The position numbers were made by a program, and so were the translations under genes. Positions 31,634-42,600 of a stretch of DNA of 64,000 nucleotides are shown piece by piece. Each line of letters opens with the position of its first letter. The stretch's first letter is position 1. The stretch comes from a virus. The stretch is from IMG/VR virus record IMGVR_UViG_3300037493_002747, positions 1 through 64,000 of that record. One strand, written 5' to 3'. The notes under the pieces are model-generated. The model saw nothing but the letters and a program-made list of their open reading frames with translations. It ran no database searches and was not told the DNA's origin.

Positions 31634-32972
31634 ATGGGTATGGGTTAAGATTAGCCCATCTTAAATCTTCTCTGATTGACTCGGAAGGCCAAGAGTGGGC
31701 TGACGAGGCGGAAGGCGAAAGCCACCGTGAACGACTGAGCGAGAAGACCGTCTACGGACGGATGCAACAGTCTGCTCTCCCGCAATAACTCAAGATGAAA
31801 CGGGAGAGGGAAATCCGAAGAGATTTCCCCGCCATCGAAAGATGGTCAGTAGGTCGCAAGACTGAAGTAACAGCAATAGGTATCAAGGCTACGCGAAATT
31901 TTACAAGACTGGTCCATCAACTGATCCACTGGTTGTGTTGGCAACTGGCGCAAGCGTCAATCTGGTGTTGGAGCCAATTATGTCAACGGCAGTGTGGGGT
32001 GCTGGCTGGTATAACGCGGCAGATGCTGCGCACTATGCTGACAACGCGGTGCGTTATGAGGGAAGTATTGATCTTGAACTTCAGATGGGTGCTTCAGGAA
32101 ACTTCTGGAATTTCTTGCATCAGTTCATTGTGACAAATCGGGCATATCCTAGGTCATTGGAAATCAGTCCGGATGGAGCACACGTTTACAAGTATCTGAC
32201 GACTGGTGCCTATGATGCCAACTATGACACGAAGGGTGCATGGTGTCGTTCGGCTAACTTCTCGACATCGGAAGGTTCGTTTGTTACTTGCTCTCTTGGT
32301 GTTGTGGCTATTTTCAGAACTGAGGGCGATCCAGCAGGTGGAACAAGCTATTCGAGTTACAGTTACATCAAGCAGGTCAAGGGCGTAATTGCGTCTGACT
32401 GCACGGTGTTGTCTAAAACGAATCCGTTAAACCCGTCTGGTAACAATGTTGATCCAATCCCTTACTGGAGGTCTAATGCTCAGTTGGGTGTTGGTACATA
32501 TCCGGGGCCTTTTGGAAGTGTGACACTGCCTCAGACTGGAACGGAGACGGTCGATTGGAGTATTGATGTCTCTAACAATGAGAAGATTCTGTACACTTGC
32601 TCTGGCAGTCGTCTGCCTCGTGCGGTGTTGATGGGTGCTATGAGTGTTGATGGAAACGTGACTCTCTATCACCCGAATGGTGTGTTCGACCCGATTCTTG
32701 GACCTTCTGGTACAGGAACAATTACTTCTCCGTACTCCAGAGCTGAGAATACATGGTTCCAAGTGGGTATCAACTATGGTTCGGGAACGGCATACATCGA
32801 AATTCCAGCAGCCCTTATCAGCAGTGATACATACAACATTCAGGGAGCCGATTCGATTACGAATCGTGCGTTCTCGATCAAGGGGTTGGGTGGAAGGTGC
32901 GACGGAACGACGACACTTCCTCCATGTATCATCTCTGACTACGCTGGTGCATTGCCAACTCCTCCAACCTGA
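31634..32972 (+). CDS. Tail tube-like protein, paralogue 1 (gene split by group I intron)
   Basis: The coding sequence is 31634-31645 joined to 31881-32972, giving 367 residues. Exon 1 is ATGGGTATGGGT (MGMG), 8 bases after a GGAGG site; unspliced RNA meets TAA immediately. Exon 2 continues YQGYAKFYKTG, so the spliced start MGMGYQGYAKF aligns with MALGYEGYVKI of the next gene, which confirms both splice sites. The protein is beta-rich with repeated strand patterns shared with the genes at 32985 and 35232. Stacked tube rings are the expected role. Alternative start codons inside exon 2 (for example GTG 31935) would remove this conserved beginning. Confidence 0.75.
31646..31880 (+). ncRNA. Self-splicing group I intron, 235 nt, no ORF
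   Basis: P1: exon ATGGGT (31640-31645) pairs with GCCCAT (31654-31659), with the required U-G at the 5' splice site (T31645-G31654). P6 tip GGC-GAAA-GCC (31714-31723). P7: GACTG (31733-31737) with CAGTC (31768-31772), within a typical ACGACTGAG R element. P8: CCGTC-TACG-GACGG (31748-31761). P9 stems: CTCTCCCG/CGGGAGAG (31775-31808), GGAAATC/GATTTCC and CCATC-GAAA-GATGG. The last base is G (31880). No homing endonuclease is encoded. It is removed from the tail-tube transcript by guanosine-initiated transesterification. Confidence 0.88.
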
Positions 32973-32984
32973 TATGGGGGCAAG

Positions 32985-33872
32985 ATGGCTCTTGGATATG
33001 AGGGGTACGTCAAAATTGGCGACAAGTATGCTCTTGGGACGGGAACAGCCGTTCCAAGGGCACGTACCCGCATAACTTCTCAGGGTGCTTACGGCGGCGA
33101 GATAAATACACCTGTTGATGAAATAGGGCTATGGGGTCCTAGAGTATATGACTGGGAGGTCTTTGACGGATCAGTGAATTTCGAGATTACCAAGGATATG
33201 TTCTCCTTGCTCAAGGCGTGGGTACTGGACAGGGATAGTCAGAAGGATATCCTGTTTTCGACCCGGAAGGACAATGAACAAAAGTTCGTTGATACATTCT
33301 GGAATTCCATATCGATTTCAGCCGCTGAAGGTTCCTTATTGGATGGTTCTCTTGGGTTCGTGGCTATGGATCGGGACACTTACTCCTATGGGGCGCAAGG
33401 CATAGATAGTTATCCTGGGAATGTGAAAGGCAAGGGGTTGTTATGTACGTTGGCGACGGGAATGCCAGCTCCATTAAATGTTAGTGGTGAAAATTACAAT
33501 CCGATTCCTTCATGGTATTCTAAGATTACACTGGGTGTAGAGGTATACGACTTTCTTGCTTGGACGTTGAATTTCTCACAAGACGTGGTGAAATTTTTTG
33601 CTTGTACCGGGGTACAAGGGCCACAGGCACCTGCGTATGTTGGGGTGGGGCCGATGTCGGTAACATTTGGTGGGTCTTGGATGTGGTTAGACAAAGATGC
33701 TCAAACCAGTTTCCCGGCTGATGATGTTACCGATTTGAAGGTAGAGGTGGCGGATACGAGTATGAGTTTCAAGACTTTGGAGTTACAGAGTATTTCTGAT
33801 GATGTACAATCTATGGATTCGACAACGCCGGTACAGATGGAGTATGCTATCTACGAGTTGCAGTCTACATAG
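32985..33872 (+). CDS. Tail tube-like protein, paralogue 2
   Basis: A 295-residue beta-rich protein beginning MALGYEGYVKI, matching the spliced start of the preceding gene. Shared patterns continue: a DWEVFDGSVNFEI strand pair, a central LGVEVYDFLAWTLNFSQDVV block and a PMSVTFGGSW strand equivalent to AMSVDGNVTLY in paralogue 1. It is probably the main or a minor tail tube subunit. A terminator follows it, as often after highly expressed tube genes. Confidence 0.65.
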   Translation: MALGYEGYVKIGDKYALGTGTAVPRARTRITSQGAYGGEINTPVDEIGLWGPRVYDWEVFDGSVNFEITKDMFSLLKAWVLDRDSQKDILFSTRKDNEQKFVDTFWNSISISAAEGSLLDGSLGFVAMDRDTYSYGAQGIDSYPGNVKGKGLLCTLATGMPAPLNVSGENYNPIPSWYSKITLGVEVYDFLAWTLNFSQDVVKFFACTGVQGPQAPAYVGVGPMSVTFGGSWMWLDKDAQTSFPADDVTDLKVEVADTSMSFKTLELQSISDDVQSMDSTTPVQMEYAIYELQST

Positions 33873-33931
33873 TCGAAGACGAATTCGGGCGAAAGCTCGG
33901 TAGTATGGAAAAACCGAAGATGAAAGATGGG

Positions 33932-33979
33932 CGCAGATGCACGGGTGTTTTTTGATACCATTGGTGTACTGCGTTTTTT
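33932..33979 (+). terminator. Rho-independent terminator inside the tail block
   Basis: CGCAG (33932-33936) plus TGCAC pairs with GTGTA plus CTGCG (33964-33973), one bulged A, followed by TTTTTT (33974-33979). It would lower transcription into the chaperone-like and tape-measure genes. Confidence 0.65.
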
Positions 33980-33998
33980 GTTTTAATGGAGACGTTTT

Positions 33999-34490
33999 AT
34001 GGCGATAGTACAAGCAAAACAGCAAGATAGTCAGAAGACTGCCGGTACAGAACAGTCTCGTGTCGACGAGAGATTGATGAAGCCGGGAAAGTTTGAAATC
34101 ACCAAGGAAACGACTTTTACGGTTATGATTCATGCTAAGGAGAAGGATGGTCGCTGGATCATAATGAATGGTCCGGGTAAGGGTATTGAGAGCAATAGCA
34201 TAATCTTCAGGATGTGGACTTACGACGAGATGATAGAAATGCGCAAAATGGCGACAAACTATGATTCTCAAAAGAGAGTTCACATGATTGATAACGATGT
34301 CTTGAACAGACTAAAGATACAGAGGCTTATGGTGTCTTGGACATTCGATACTGACAACCCGAGACTAAGGATACAGCATGTGAATGGAGTAATGACAGAT
34401 GAGAGCTGGAAGGCTTTTGCGAGTCTACAGCCAAACATTTCTTCATACATAATTGACGAGATCAACAAGGTTTATGAATTCAACGGCTGA
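33999..34490 (+). CDS. Tail assembly chaperone-like protein, paralogue 1
   Basis: A 163-residue protein. After a variable polar N-terminus (about 35 residues) it shares with the proteins at 34474 and 36043 the order: strand pair (FTVMIHAKEKDGRWIIMNG), polar loop, LKIQRLMVSWTFD (LxxxNLLxSWxx-type strand) and a helix FASLQPNISSYIIDEINKVYEF. Similar small proteins upstream of tape measures act as tail chaperones. The role is inferred from position and paralogy. Confidence 0.55.
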   Translation: MAIVQAKQQDSQKTAGTEQSRVDERLMKPGKFEITKETTFTVMIHAKEKDGRWIIMNGPGKGIESNSIIFRMWTYDEMIEMRKMATNYDSQKRVHMIDNDVLNRLKIQRLMVSWTFDTDNPRLRIQHVNGVMTDESWKAFASLQPNISSYIIDEINKVYEFNG

Positions 34491-35232
34491 ACAGAATGCT
34501 CGCAAGAATTGTGCGGAGTTGTATGACCCTAACCGTGTTATGGTTCGGGTTAGGACTTCACGACGTTATGGATGTTGTTTACCGGACGAGGGTGGGAATG
34601 AAGAGCATGTTGCTGTTTTCGCTACGATGACATTTGGAGATAACTATGCCATCGATAAGGCGATAACCTATGAGGTAGAGGTTGGAGAAGCGTTCGGTAC
34701 TGGCAGGAAGATCAAGGCACATGTAACAGACATCAATGAGTACAAGCGATTGGTAGTAAAAAAGAACCTTCTTTCGTGGAGTTTGGATGTGCCGATTGAG
34801 AGAGATCCGTCAGGATGGATGACGCCAGAAAGTTATGCGCGGGTATCATCTGTTCCAGGGCCTCTTATGGAAGCATTTGTTAGGAAGTACGAGGAATCGG
34901 TGGAGGTATCAGACGAAGAGGAAGAGCGCATATCGAGACAGTGTGCGGTATTATTCTCGAAGACCTCACATGGCGTATCAGATGCTTGTGAGGCTGTTAG
35001 CAGATTTTGTACGTTGGGAAATTTCTCTGAGAAGTTTGGTATCAACAGGGAGGCTTTGCCAAGGATGCCTTACAAGGAGTTCTTGCTGTTGAAGATTATG
35101 ATCGCAAAGGAGTCAGATTCGTTGAAGTCTTCACAGCCTAAGACAAGCCCTAGTAGTGTCATAGGAGCTGGTGGAAGGGCAAAGCCTAGTCGTGGGATAA
35201 GGATTCCGATGCCAGGATCGGATGGTGGATAA
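34474..35232 (+). CDS. Tail assembly chaperone-like protein, paralogue 2, extended
   Basis: A 252-residue protein. The first 150 residues follow the same plan as the gene before (TYEVEVGEAFGTGRKIKAHVTD, LVVKKNLLSWSLDVPI, PLMEAFVRKYEESV), followed by a C-terminal extension with a second helical domain (SEKFGINREALPRMPYKEFLLLKIMIAKESD) and a Ser/Gly/Pro-rich tail. A short form plus an extended form is the usual pattern of tail chaperone pairs. The ATG at 34474 overlaps the preceding gene by 17 bases in a different frame; a frameshift fusion is an alternative. Confidence 0.55.
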   Translation: MNSTAEQNARKNCAELYDPNRVMVRVRTSRRYGCCLPDEGGNEEHVAVFATMTFGDNYAIDKAITYEVEVGEAFGTGRKIKAHVTDINEYKRLVVKKNLLSWSLDVPIERDPSGWMTPESYARVSSVPGPLMEAFVRKYEESVEVSDEEEERISRQCAVLFSKTSHGVSDACEAVSRFCTLGNFSEKFGINREALPRMPYKEFLLLKIMIAKESDSLKSSQPKTSPSSVIGAGGRAKPSRGIRIPMPGSDGG

Positions 35233-36020
35233 TGATATCTGTAAAGAAAAAGTTGGGTTATGGTGGTTCGGCAACTATCGGTACCCACCAAGTGTTGATA
35301 ACATCTGGTGGGTTTGAAAAGGCAGTTTCCATACCATACCTCAACATGATTAACACTCCACCGGATACTACATTCGCTGGCAGGGTAAAGCACGCTGATG
35401 GAACTAATGGTTATACTGGTTCGTTGTCATTTGATGTTTACGATGATACACTATCTCTTTTCGAGACTACGGACGGTCTTTTGGAGCGGTATTACGAGTT
35501 CGATATTGGGATTAATGACGGAGAGAATGATTGGAAGATGGAGGCTTGTAAGCTGACTTCGATGACGATTTCAGGATCGGCGGGTGGGTTGGTGAGTGCT
35601 CAGATTTCATTTTTGGCCAAGAGTGGGAAGGTTGCGGGATCGACGACGAATGATTTTATCAGGGATGATGCTCCTCTAGGGTATTGGTATACTGGAACAG
35701 GTGATGCTAATGACAAGGTGAAGGATTGGAGTCTGGCGATGACTCAAGAGGCAAGCATAGTCTACAAGAATGAAGACAGTATGGAACCGGCCTATATTAA
35801 GGTGGGACTGGTGATATATGTTCTTTCGATAACATCATTTACTGAAATAACGACACCAAGTCAGATAAAGATATCTACAAAGAATTTCACGTTGACGGGA
35901 GACACAACGGGAATGGGGTACGCTCCTGGCGGACTCACAGATCTAGGGACGTATAGTTATACGTTCGAGACAAGTGCTCAGAGTAGTGATGCGGTATCGG
36001 ATGCTCTCGTGATAACATAA
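35232..36020 (+). CDS. Tail tube-like protein, paralogue 3
   Basis: A 262-residue beta-rich protein (GYTGSLSFDVYDDTLSLFE; TSMTISGSAGGLVSAQISF; VKDWSLAMTQEASIVYKN). Strand order resembles the two tube-like proteins upstream, though it is shorter and more diverged. Start TAATG overlaps the preceding stop. It lies between the second and third chaperone-like genes. Confidence 0.5.
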   Translation: MISVKKKLGYGGSATIGTHQVLITSGGFEKAVSIPYLNMINTPPDTTFAGRVKHADGTNGYTGSLSFDVYDDTLSLFETTDGLLERYYEFDIGINDGENDWKMEACKLTSMTISGSAGGLVSAQISFLAKSGKVAGSTTNDFIRDDAPLGYWYTGTGDANDKVKDWSLAMTQEASIVYKNEDSMEPAYIKVGLVIYVLSITSFTEITTPSQIKISTKNFTLTGDTTGMGYAPGGLTDLGTYSYTFETSAQSSDAVSDALVIT

Positions 36021-36042
36021 TCGCGAGGGGGAAAAGGATAAT

Positions 36043-36654
36043 ATGGACAATGACACAGTAGGAACGGATAAAGAGGTAGTAGTGACAGTTCAGCCAGTGG
36101 TTGATCCAGATGCTGAGAAGCGTAGTGGAGTTCAGGAAATGGTTCAGAATGCTGAGGCGATTGTGGTTGCGAAGGAGAAGCCGGAGACGGAGAAGCCTGC
36201 TGCTAGACCTTCATTCTTCGTAAATAAATCAGTCAGACATATCGTGAAGATGGATGTTTTGACGGGTAAGGACGATGGTCGGGTAGTCAGTGTGTCGAAG
36301 TCTGGACTGGGGATCAACTTTGAGGCAGATTTCCCGTTCATGGTTCATACAGAGTTGATTTTCGAGTTTTCCATACCAAACTATGAAGATATGAGCACAT
36401 ATCGGCAGCGTAGTTCAGTGTATCGTCGGGAATCAGAGAAGATGATGGTGGACAAGCTCCAGCTCAGGAATTTCATGTTGATATGGCATCTGAAGGATTG
36501 GAATCTGACGGATGAGAATGGTAAGAAGATTGTTCTGTCGTTTGATTCAAATGGATCTATGTCAGAGGAATCTATTGCCGTGGTATATGCAATGTCGCCT
36601 ACATTGCTGGATGTCGTGATGACGGTATACGAAAAAGACATCCTGCTGACCTAA
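36043..36654 (+). CDS. Tail assembly chaperone-like protein, paralogue 3
   Basis: A 203-residue protein with a charged N-terminal extension (about 65 residues). The core matches the other two: VHTELIFEFSIPNYEDMSTYRQ, LQLRNFMLIWHLKDW, then MSEESIAVVYAMSPTLLDVVMTVYEKDI. It ends 19 bp before the tape-measure gene, the classical place of a tail chaperone. GGGGGAAAAGG precedes the ATG region. Confidence 0.55.
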   Translation: MDNDTVGTDKEVVVTVQPVVDPDAEKRSGVQEMVQNAEAIVVAKEKPETEKPAARPSFFVNKSVRHIVKMDVLTGKDDGRVVSVSKSGLGINFEADFPFMVHTELIFEFSIPNYEDMSTYRQRSSVYRRESEKMMVDKLQLRNFMLIWHLKDWNLTDENGKKIVLSFDSNGSMSEESIAVVYAMSPTLLDVVMTVYEKDILLT

Positions 36655-36673
36655 TAGGTGGTAGGAGGGGAAA

Positions 36674-39600
36674 ATGCCCTTTAGTACAGAAGAACTTGCC
36701 AAGAAGTTTGGCGATAGTGCCGAAGACGTTAAGAAGAGCCTTGAGGGAATGCTCGGGGCTGCTGACGACGTTGACAAGGTATTTGAAAAGATGACAGAGC
36801 GACAGGAAGCTGCCGCTCAGATTCAGGACAAGTTTGCGAAGGCTTTGGCTTCATCGTCAAAGTCTTTGACTGGCATTGGGCATTCTGGGATATCGGCGGC
36901 ACGGGGAATAAAGACCATTGATTCTGTATCTAGGTCTGCTGCATCATCTTTGGGTTCTCTGGGTATTGGAGCAGTCTCCGCTGTCGCCGGGTTCAAGGCA
37001 TTATCATCTGGTGCATCATCTTTCTCGTCAGATATTGAGAACACTGAGAAAAGCATTGCTGGTCTCGTTAAGGGTATAGGAGGTCTGGAAGCGAAACTCG
37101 GTGGCCTCAAGGCGGCATCTGTCTCGGTTGATGTTGTGATTGGAAGTCTTTCAGCATTGGATGACTTTGAGAAAAGAATCAAGGCGTTGCCTCAGAACGT
37201 GTCTGTAAATGTTTCTACTGGAGCTGCGGCTAAAACCGGGGCAGGAGCGGCATCGGCATCGGCAGGAGCGGCATCGGCGAAAGCAATGGCTAATGCGGCG
37301 GCTAAAGCAATGGCATCCAGAAAAACTCCTGCCTCAGCGGGAACATTGAGTGCGGCGATGTGGGGTGGACCTAATGCTGCCAAGAAAGCGGGGAGACTTT
37401 CCGGTGAATATGGAGGAAAGGCATTCGCAGAAAATTATGCTGAACAAGTAGCTAAGAACATTCGGAGTAAGTCGATCAAGTCAATGAAGGATAAGATGAC
37501 TTTGATGGCAGACGATACCGAGAAAATTAAGACTCCTGAAGGGAAGAAGAAGTATGTCGAATTGGCGGTAAAGATTGGCAAAAAGGGAGAAGTGTCGGAA
37601 ATTTTGGACGAGCTGAGTGACAATCAATCTAAGCTCTTCAAAAGGAATGTTGGCAAGATGGGCATGGAAAAGGCGATAGACAGTCTTATCGCCAAAACTC
37701 CAATTTTGGCTCTGCGTGTGAAGAAGGCGATGTCGGAAGCGGCGGAGGCTGCGGAAGAGGCAATTTCTCCATTTAAGAGACTTGAGGATCAAGTCAACAG
37801 TGAAGCAAAGACTTTCAAGGAGTTCATTTCACAAAATGTTGCTAAGGGTGGGGTGGAGTTCGGAGAGTTCGCAGGAGGATTGACGAAGAGTGCAACAGGG
37901 ATGTTTGCGGTTGGACTCGCTGCTGCATTTGTGGCAACGAAGATTTCTGAAATGGCTGAGAAATATGCGAATTACGCTTCTGAACTTGCCAAATATCGGG
38001 TAGAGACATCCGCATTGGAAGATACGATTGCCGGATTGGGTAAAAACGGGTTAGAGCCGTTACGTAAAGAACTTGGTCTTACTCGTGACCAAGCTGCTGA
38101 TTTCTACCAAGTTCTCAAGACTGGTGTGAATGAGCTTGGAATGAGTCCAGGGAAAATCATGGAGGTTTCCAAGGCACTGAGTGATACTTTTGGTGGAGAC
38201 CAAACAGCAAGGTTGAAGCAGTATGTTGATTTGCTCAAGGAGATTCCAACTATTGATGCGGACTTGAGCATTACGGCCAGCATGGATGATCAGGCAGCAT
38301 CGATTTACGCTTTGGCCAAAAGTGGTAAGATGGATGTGGTAATGGATTTACAGTCTGCTGGATTGTTTGGAGGGAAACAGGAAAGGAAAGAAGGAGCGGA
38401 CCTCGCTGATTCCAATCAAGCAGTTGCAAAAAACACAGAGGCCATTAAGGATTTCTTAACTGGATCATTATTTGGAACATGGACTCCGTATCTTGTTGCA
38501 TTGACGCAAGGTGTTTCTGCTCTTGTTGCAGCATTTGTGTCAGGATTAGCGATATGGGGAGGAATGAAAGCAGTACAGGGCGTATTCAAAACAGCTAGTA
38601 TTGCTACGATGTGGGCAACATGTAAAGCGATGGTTGCTGCAATACTTAGTTCTAAATCTGGCGGTAGGGGAAGAACTGGCAAGGGAGCTGTCAAGGGGGC
38701 TGTCAAGGGGGCATCGACGACAGCGGCCAAGGCAGCGGCCAAGGCAGTAGGGAGTAAGGCTGCGGCTACGGTGGCTACAACAGCTTCTAAAAAGGTTGCG
38801 ACGACAGCAGCTAAATCCGCCATATCACTTTCAAAATTTGGAGGTATCGCAGCTAAAATTGGTCCAAAATTGTTAGGAATTGGTCTTGCAGTAGTTGGAG
38901 TCGAGTTGGCTTGTGGTATGGCAGCAGACAAACTGGAAGAGACTGGTAAAACAGCAGCAGCGGCTGGAACTAGGATCGCTGGCAGTGCGGCAAGTATCGC
39001 AGGATTTGCACTTACCGGGGCTACTATTGGTGGGGCTATTGGGCTACTCGGAGGTCCCTTGGCGGCAGTTACTGCCACGGCTGGAGCAGTAGTTGGTGCA
39101 TTGGTTGGATTGGCAGTTGAGGCTAAAACTCTGTATAAGTCATTCAAGACTTTGGGTGTGTCGGCTTGGGAATATATTAAGAAATTCGGGTCGAGCAAGA
39201 AGTCTGAACCGACAACAGCATTGGGAAAGGCAGCAATTGAATTAAACGCGCAACTAATAGAAGAGCATGCGAAGATGGCTAAGTCTGGGATGGCCCTAGA
39301 ACAGTCTATGAACAGATTGAAGGCGGCTGTTAATAGTGCCAAGTTTGAATTCCTAGAGTTGAGTGCAAGACTTTCTAAGATTCAACTAAAAAACATTGGA
39401 GAAATTGGCGGTTCAATGGCGGGATTCACAAGTGCGATGCAGAAAGGTGAAGATGCCGCCAGGAAGATATTTAACGAGAAAAAGGCAGTAAATGAAGCAG
39501 AGCGTAAGAGAATCATGGGTAGTACGGATATGCAACCGGACCAGCGTCAATCTGCATATGATACTGTTCGAGAAGCAGAATTGAAGGCAGCCAATGATTT

Positions 39601-42600
39601 CGCAGAGGCATTGAGTGATCTTGCGACTACCTTGTATCAGACTCCTGAACTCATACAGAATGGATTGAAGCGTGAAATCGCAGGGACTACTCTTGGGCAA
39701 GCACAAGATACTGGAGCTTTCACAAGAGAATACAAGGATGTTGCTGAATCTAAAGATATTGGTTTGGCGAAAGAAGCCGTAACGAAGACTCAAGAAGCCA
39801 TGGTGAAATCATCAAAAATGGTTAGTGATTCTGTCAAAGCATATGAGGAAGCAAAGGTTGCGGCAGTTGCTAGTGGCAATGATTTGCTCAAAAAATATGA
39901 TGAAGAACTCCTTAATGATAAGATGGATGGGGCCAAGAGATTGGCCATGCAAGAGGAAAGGAACAGACTGAAGGCACTTCAGGATTCTAAGGCATTCGGT
40001 ACGGATGCTTCTAAAGAGTTGGTTGCAGCAAAAGGGAGACAGGGAAAGAAGAAAGCTGAAATTGAAATTCTGGAAGATAAACGAAAGGGAGAGTTTGAAA
40101 TAAAGCCGATGGCTGATGCAGCTAGTTCTAAGAAAGAACTTGATATCTATGGCAAGCAGAAGAAGAAGCTGGAAGAAAAACGTGATATAAAACAAAAAGA
40201 ACTTACAGATGTTGGTGGTAGCGATGAAAAATCGGAGGAGGCTCTTAAGGAAGTAGACAAGTTGAAAGGTGAGATAAAAGAGTTGAATGAGAAGATGACT
40301 CCTCTCATGAAAACAGTTTCCGAAGTTTCTTCTGATTTAAGTATAAAGATAAAAGCAATAAAGCCGGATTTGCCTACCGAGAAGATAACAGAAGCCGTAG
40401 AAGCGATTATGAACTCAGGCGGCGACATTGACAAAATGAGTAAGGCTCTAGAAGGATTCGGTCTTGCGGAGGTAGTAAAAGAAAGTATCAACAAGACAAA
40501 AGAGATTACTAAGGAGATAGGTGCTCTGAAAGACCAGAAGGGAGTTATTGACCAGGTTGTTGTACAGCATGAGTCGGTAGTCTCTAAAGAAGATGGGGTT
40601 ACAACGACACTGAAGGCGCAACTTGAGGCTGTTAAGAAGCATAGTGATGCTGTCAATGAATTAGTAAATTCTTACAAAAGATCTCTTGAGGGTGATTACA
40701 AAGAACTTCGCGTTAAGAGAGAGTCAGTTACTGCAACACAAGAGCAGGTAGCAATAGCCGGGCTTCATGGTTCTGCAACTGCGGAGTTGGCAAAACTTGG
40801 AGAGGAAGAAGGTAATTTAGCCAGAGAAGAATATGCTTATGCCAAGTCCAGTGTTAAACAGTTAGAAGGCATAATTGCAGAACATCAGAAAGCTGTTGAT
40901 TTAGCAAAACAAGTATCAGATGCGAACCCGAAAGATTTGTCTTTGAAGAAAGTATATGAGAGGGCATTAATCGAAATGGCAGGATATGAGACTCTGGCTT
41001 CTAATGCTAAAGATAGTTCGGAGAGAGCTATTCGCAAGTTGAAATTGGCAGGAGAGGGTGTGGATGAAGGATTGCAAGGATTTGCAAAGAGTATTACTGG
41101 AATCAATCTGACGAATATATCAGATTTGGCTAGTACACTGGCAGAGAGTGCTGAGTATACAGGAGATGTAGGAAAGGCTTCAGCGGAAAGTTTCAGGTTA
41201 GCTAAATATGCGTCTGATGAATGGTTGAAGAATGAGAAGGAGATTATCAAGGCGAGGATTGCTACTGCTAAAGCCAATATTGAAGCTGAAGCTGAAATTG
41301 TAAAACAGGATGCTCTGACCAAGAACAAGGATATGTCTCCGGAAGCAGCAGAGGCATTGAAGCAGCAGACGATAGCAGATATGAAGTCGGCGGTAGCGAA
41401 TAAGGAGAAACTTGCGTATGCCCAGGCGGAACTCAAACACAAGAAAGATGTTGTAGGAGCCGCAAAGAGGTCCAAGGAACTGAAGGAGGGTGAGCTTAAT
41501 ATTCAGCAGGGTTTGATTGATGACGCTATGTCGTTTGCGTCGGAGTTCGGCGGGTCTTTCGCATCAATCAATGCATTGCAGAATTTGAGTGTTGGTGTTG
41601 CCAGACAACAGTTGGATGTTGCCAAGGAATTCAGAGACAATATTCAGCAGGCATTCGAGGCTGCGGCAGGTGATGCTAATAAGCAGGCTGAGGTCGGCAA
41701 GGCATTGTTTCAGGCTCAAGCGGATGTGGCTACGCAGACTCTTAATCTTCGCAGGAAGGAGCTTGGCGTTCAGAAGAATATGATGGAGCAAATGCTTGGA
41801 GGTGTGTTTGGAGAGATGAGGAGCAATTTTGGAGCACGTCGTCAGATGGGTTCGGACGTGTCGATGATGGGCATAAATGCTACTCGTATGAAGTCAGCTT
41901 CTGGAATGTATGTCAATACTCCTGGTGGTAAGCCCGGAACAATCGAAGAACGGCGTAATAGACGGATGTTGGGTGGGGCTGGTGGGGCCGGTCCTTTGGA
42001 TGAATTGGCGAAGATGGGTGGGCCGATGGCTGAGGTTGCCAAGGCGATGAACAAGTCTCCTTCACGAGAACAGCAGGCGAAGTTGTTGGAGGAAGCAAAT
42101 GCTACTAGTAAGAACACGAAGGACGTGGCGAACTCAACTAGTCGAGGAGATCAGCCGGGATCATTTTACACGCATGATACGACAGCAGAGGGATTACTTG
42201 GAGGTATTCTCGGGGTATTGAGGGAGCTTACGGTAGGCATGTTGGATTCAGCGTTTACATCAAAATCAAAAGATGCAGGAGTAGTTGGAAAGAGATTGGA
42301 CGATGTTATTGCTGGGGCAGCTAAGACAGCGGCATCGGTAAAGGCGACTACGACACAAAAAGAGGATACGACTGCCGGTGTAGAGACAATTAAGAAGAAT
42401 TCTGAAAAGGTGGCTGGTCTGGAAGATGCTATAAGGATTCGGGAAAATGAGAATCCGATAGCAACAGGTGTTGAAGACCATAACAGGGTTCGGGCAGGCA
42501 GACCAATGACGGCAGATGGGGCCAATAAGGCATACATGGAGGCTTACCAGAAGTTTGGGGAAGGCTCTAAGGAAGTTGAAGCTGCAAGGAAGGACTATGA

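Noticed and set aside
31795-32133. 112-codon frame over the intron and exon 2
   Set aside because: It crosses intron P9 stems and is out of frame with the tube protein.
33945-33958. TTTTTTGATACC as another late promoter box
   Set aside because: It lies in the loop of a terminator hairpin and its T run is explained by that structure.
34453-34490. Classical -1 frameshift between the first two chaperone-like genes
   Set aside because: The second gene is in the +1 frame relative to the first and has its own ATG at 34474; no slippery heptamer is seen. A +1 or -2 shift is not excluded.
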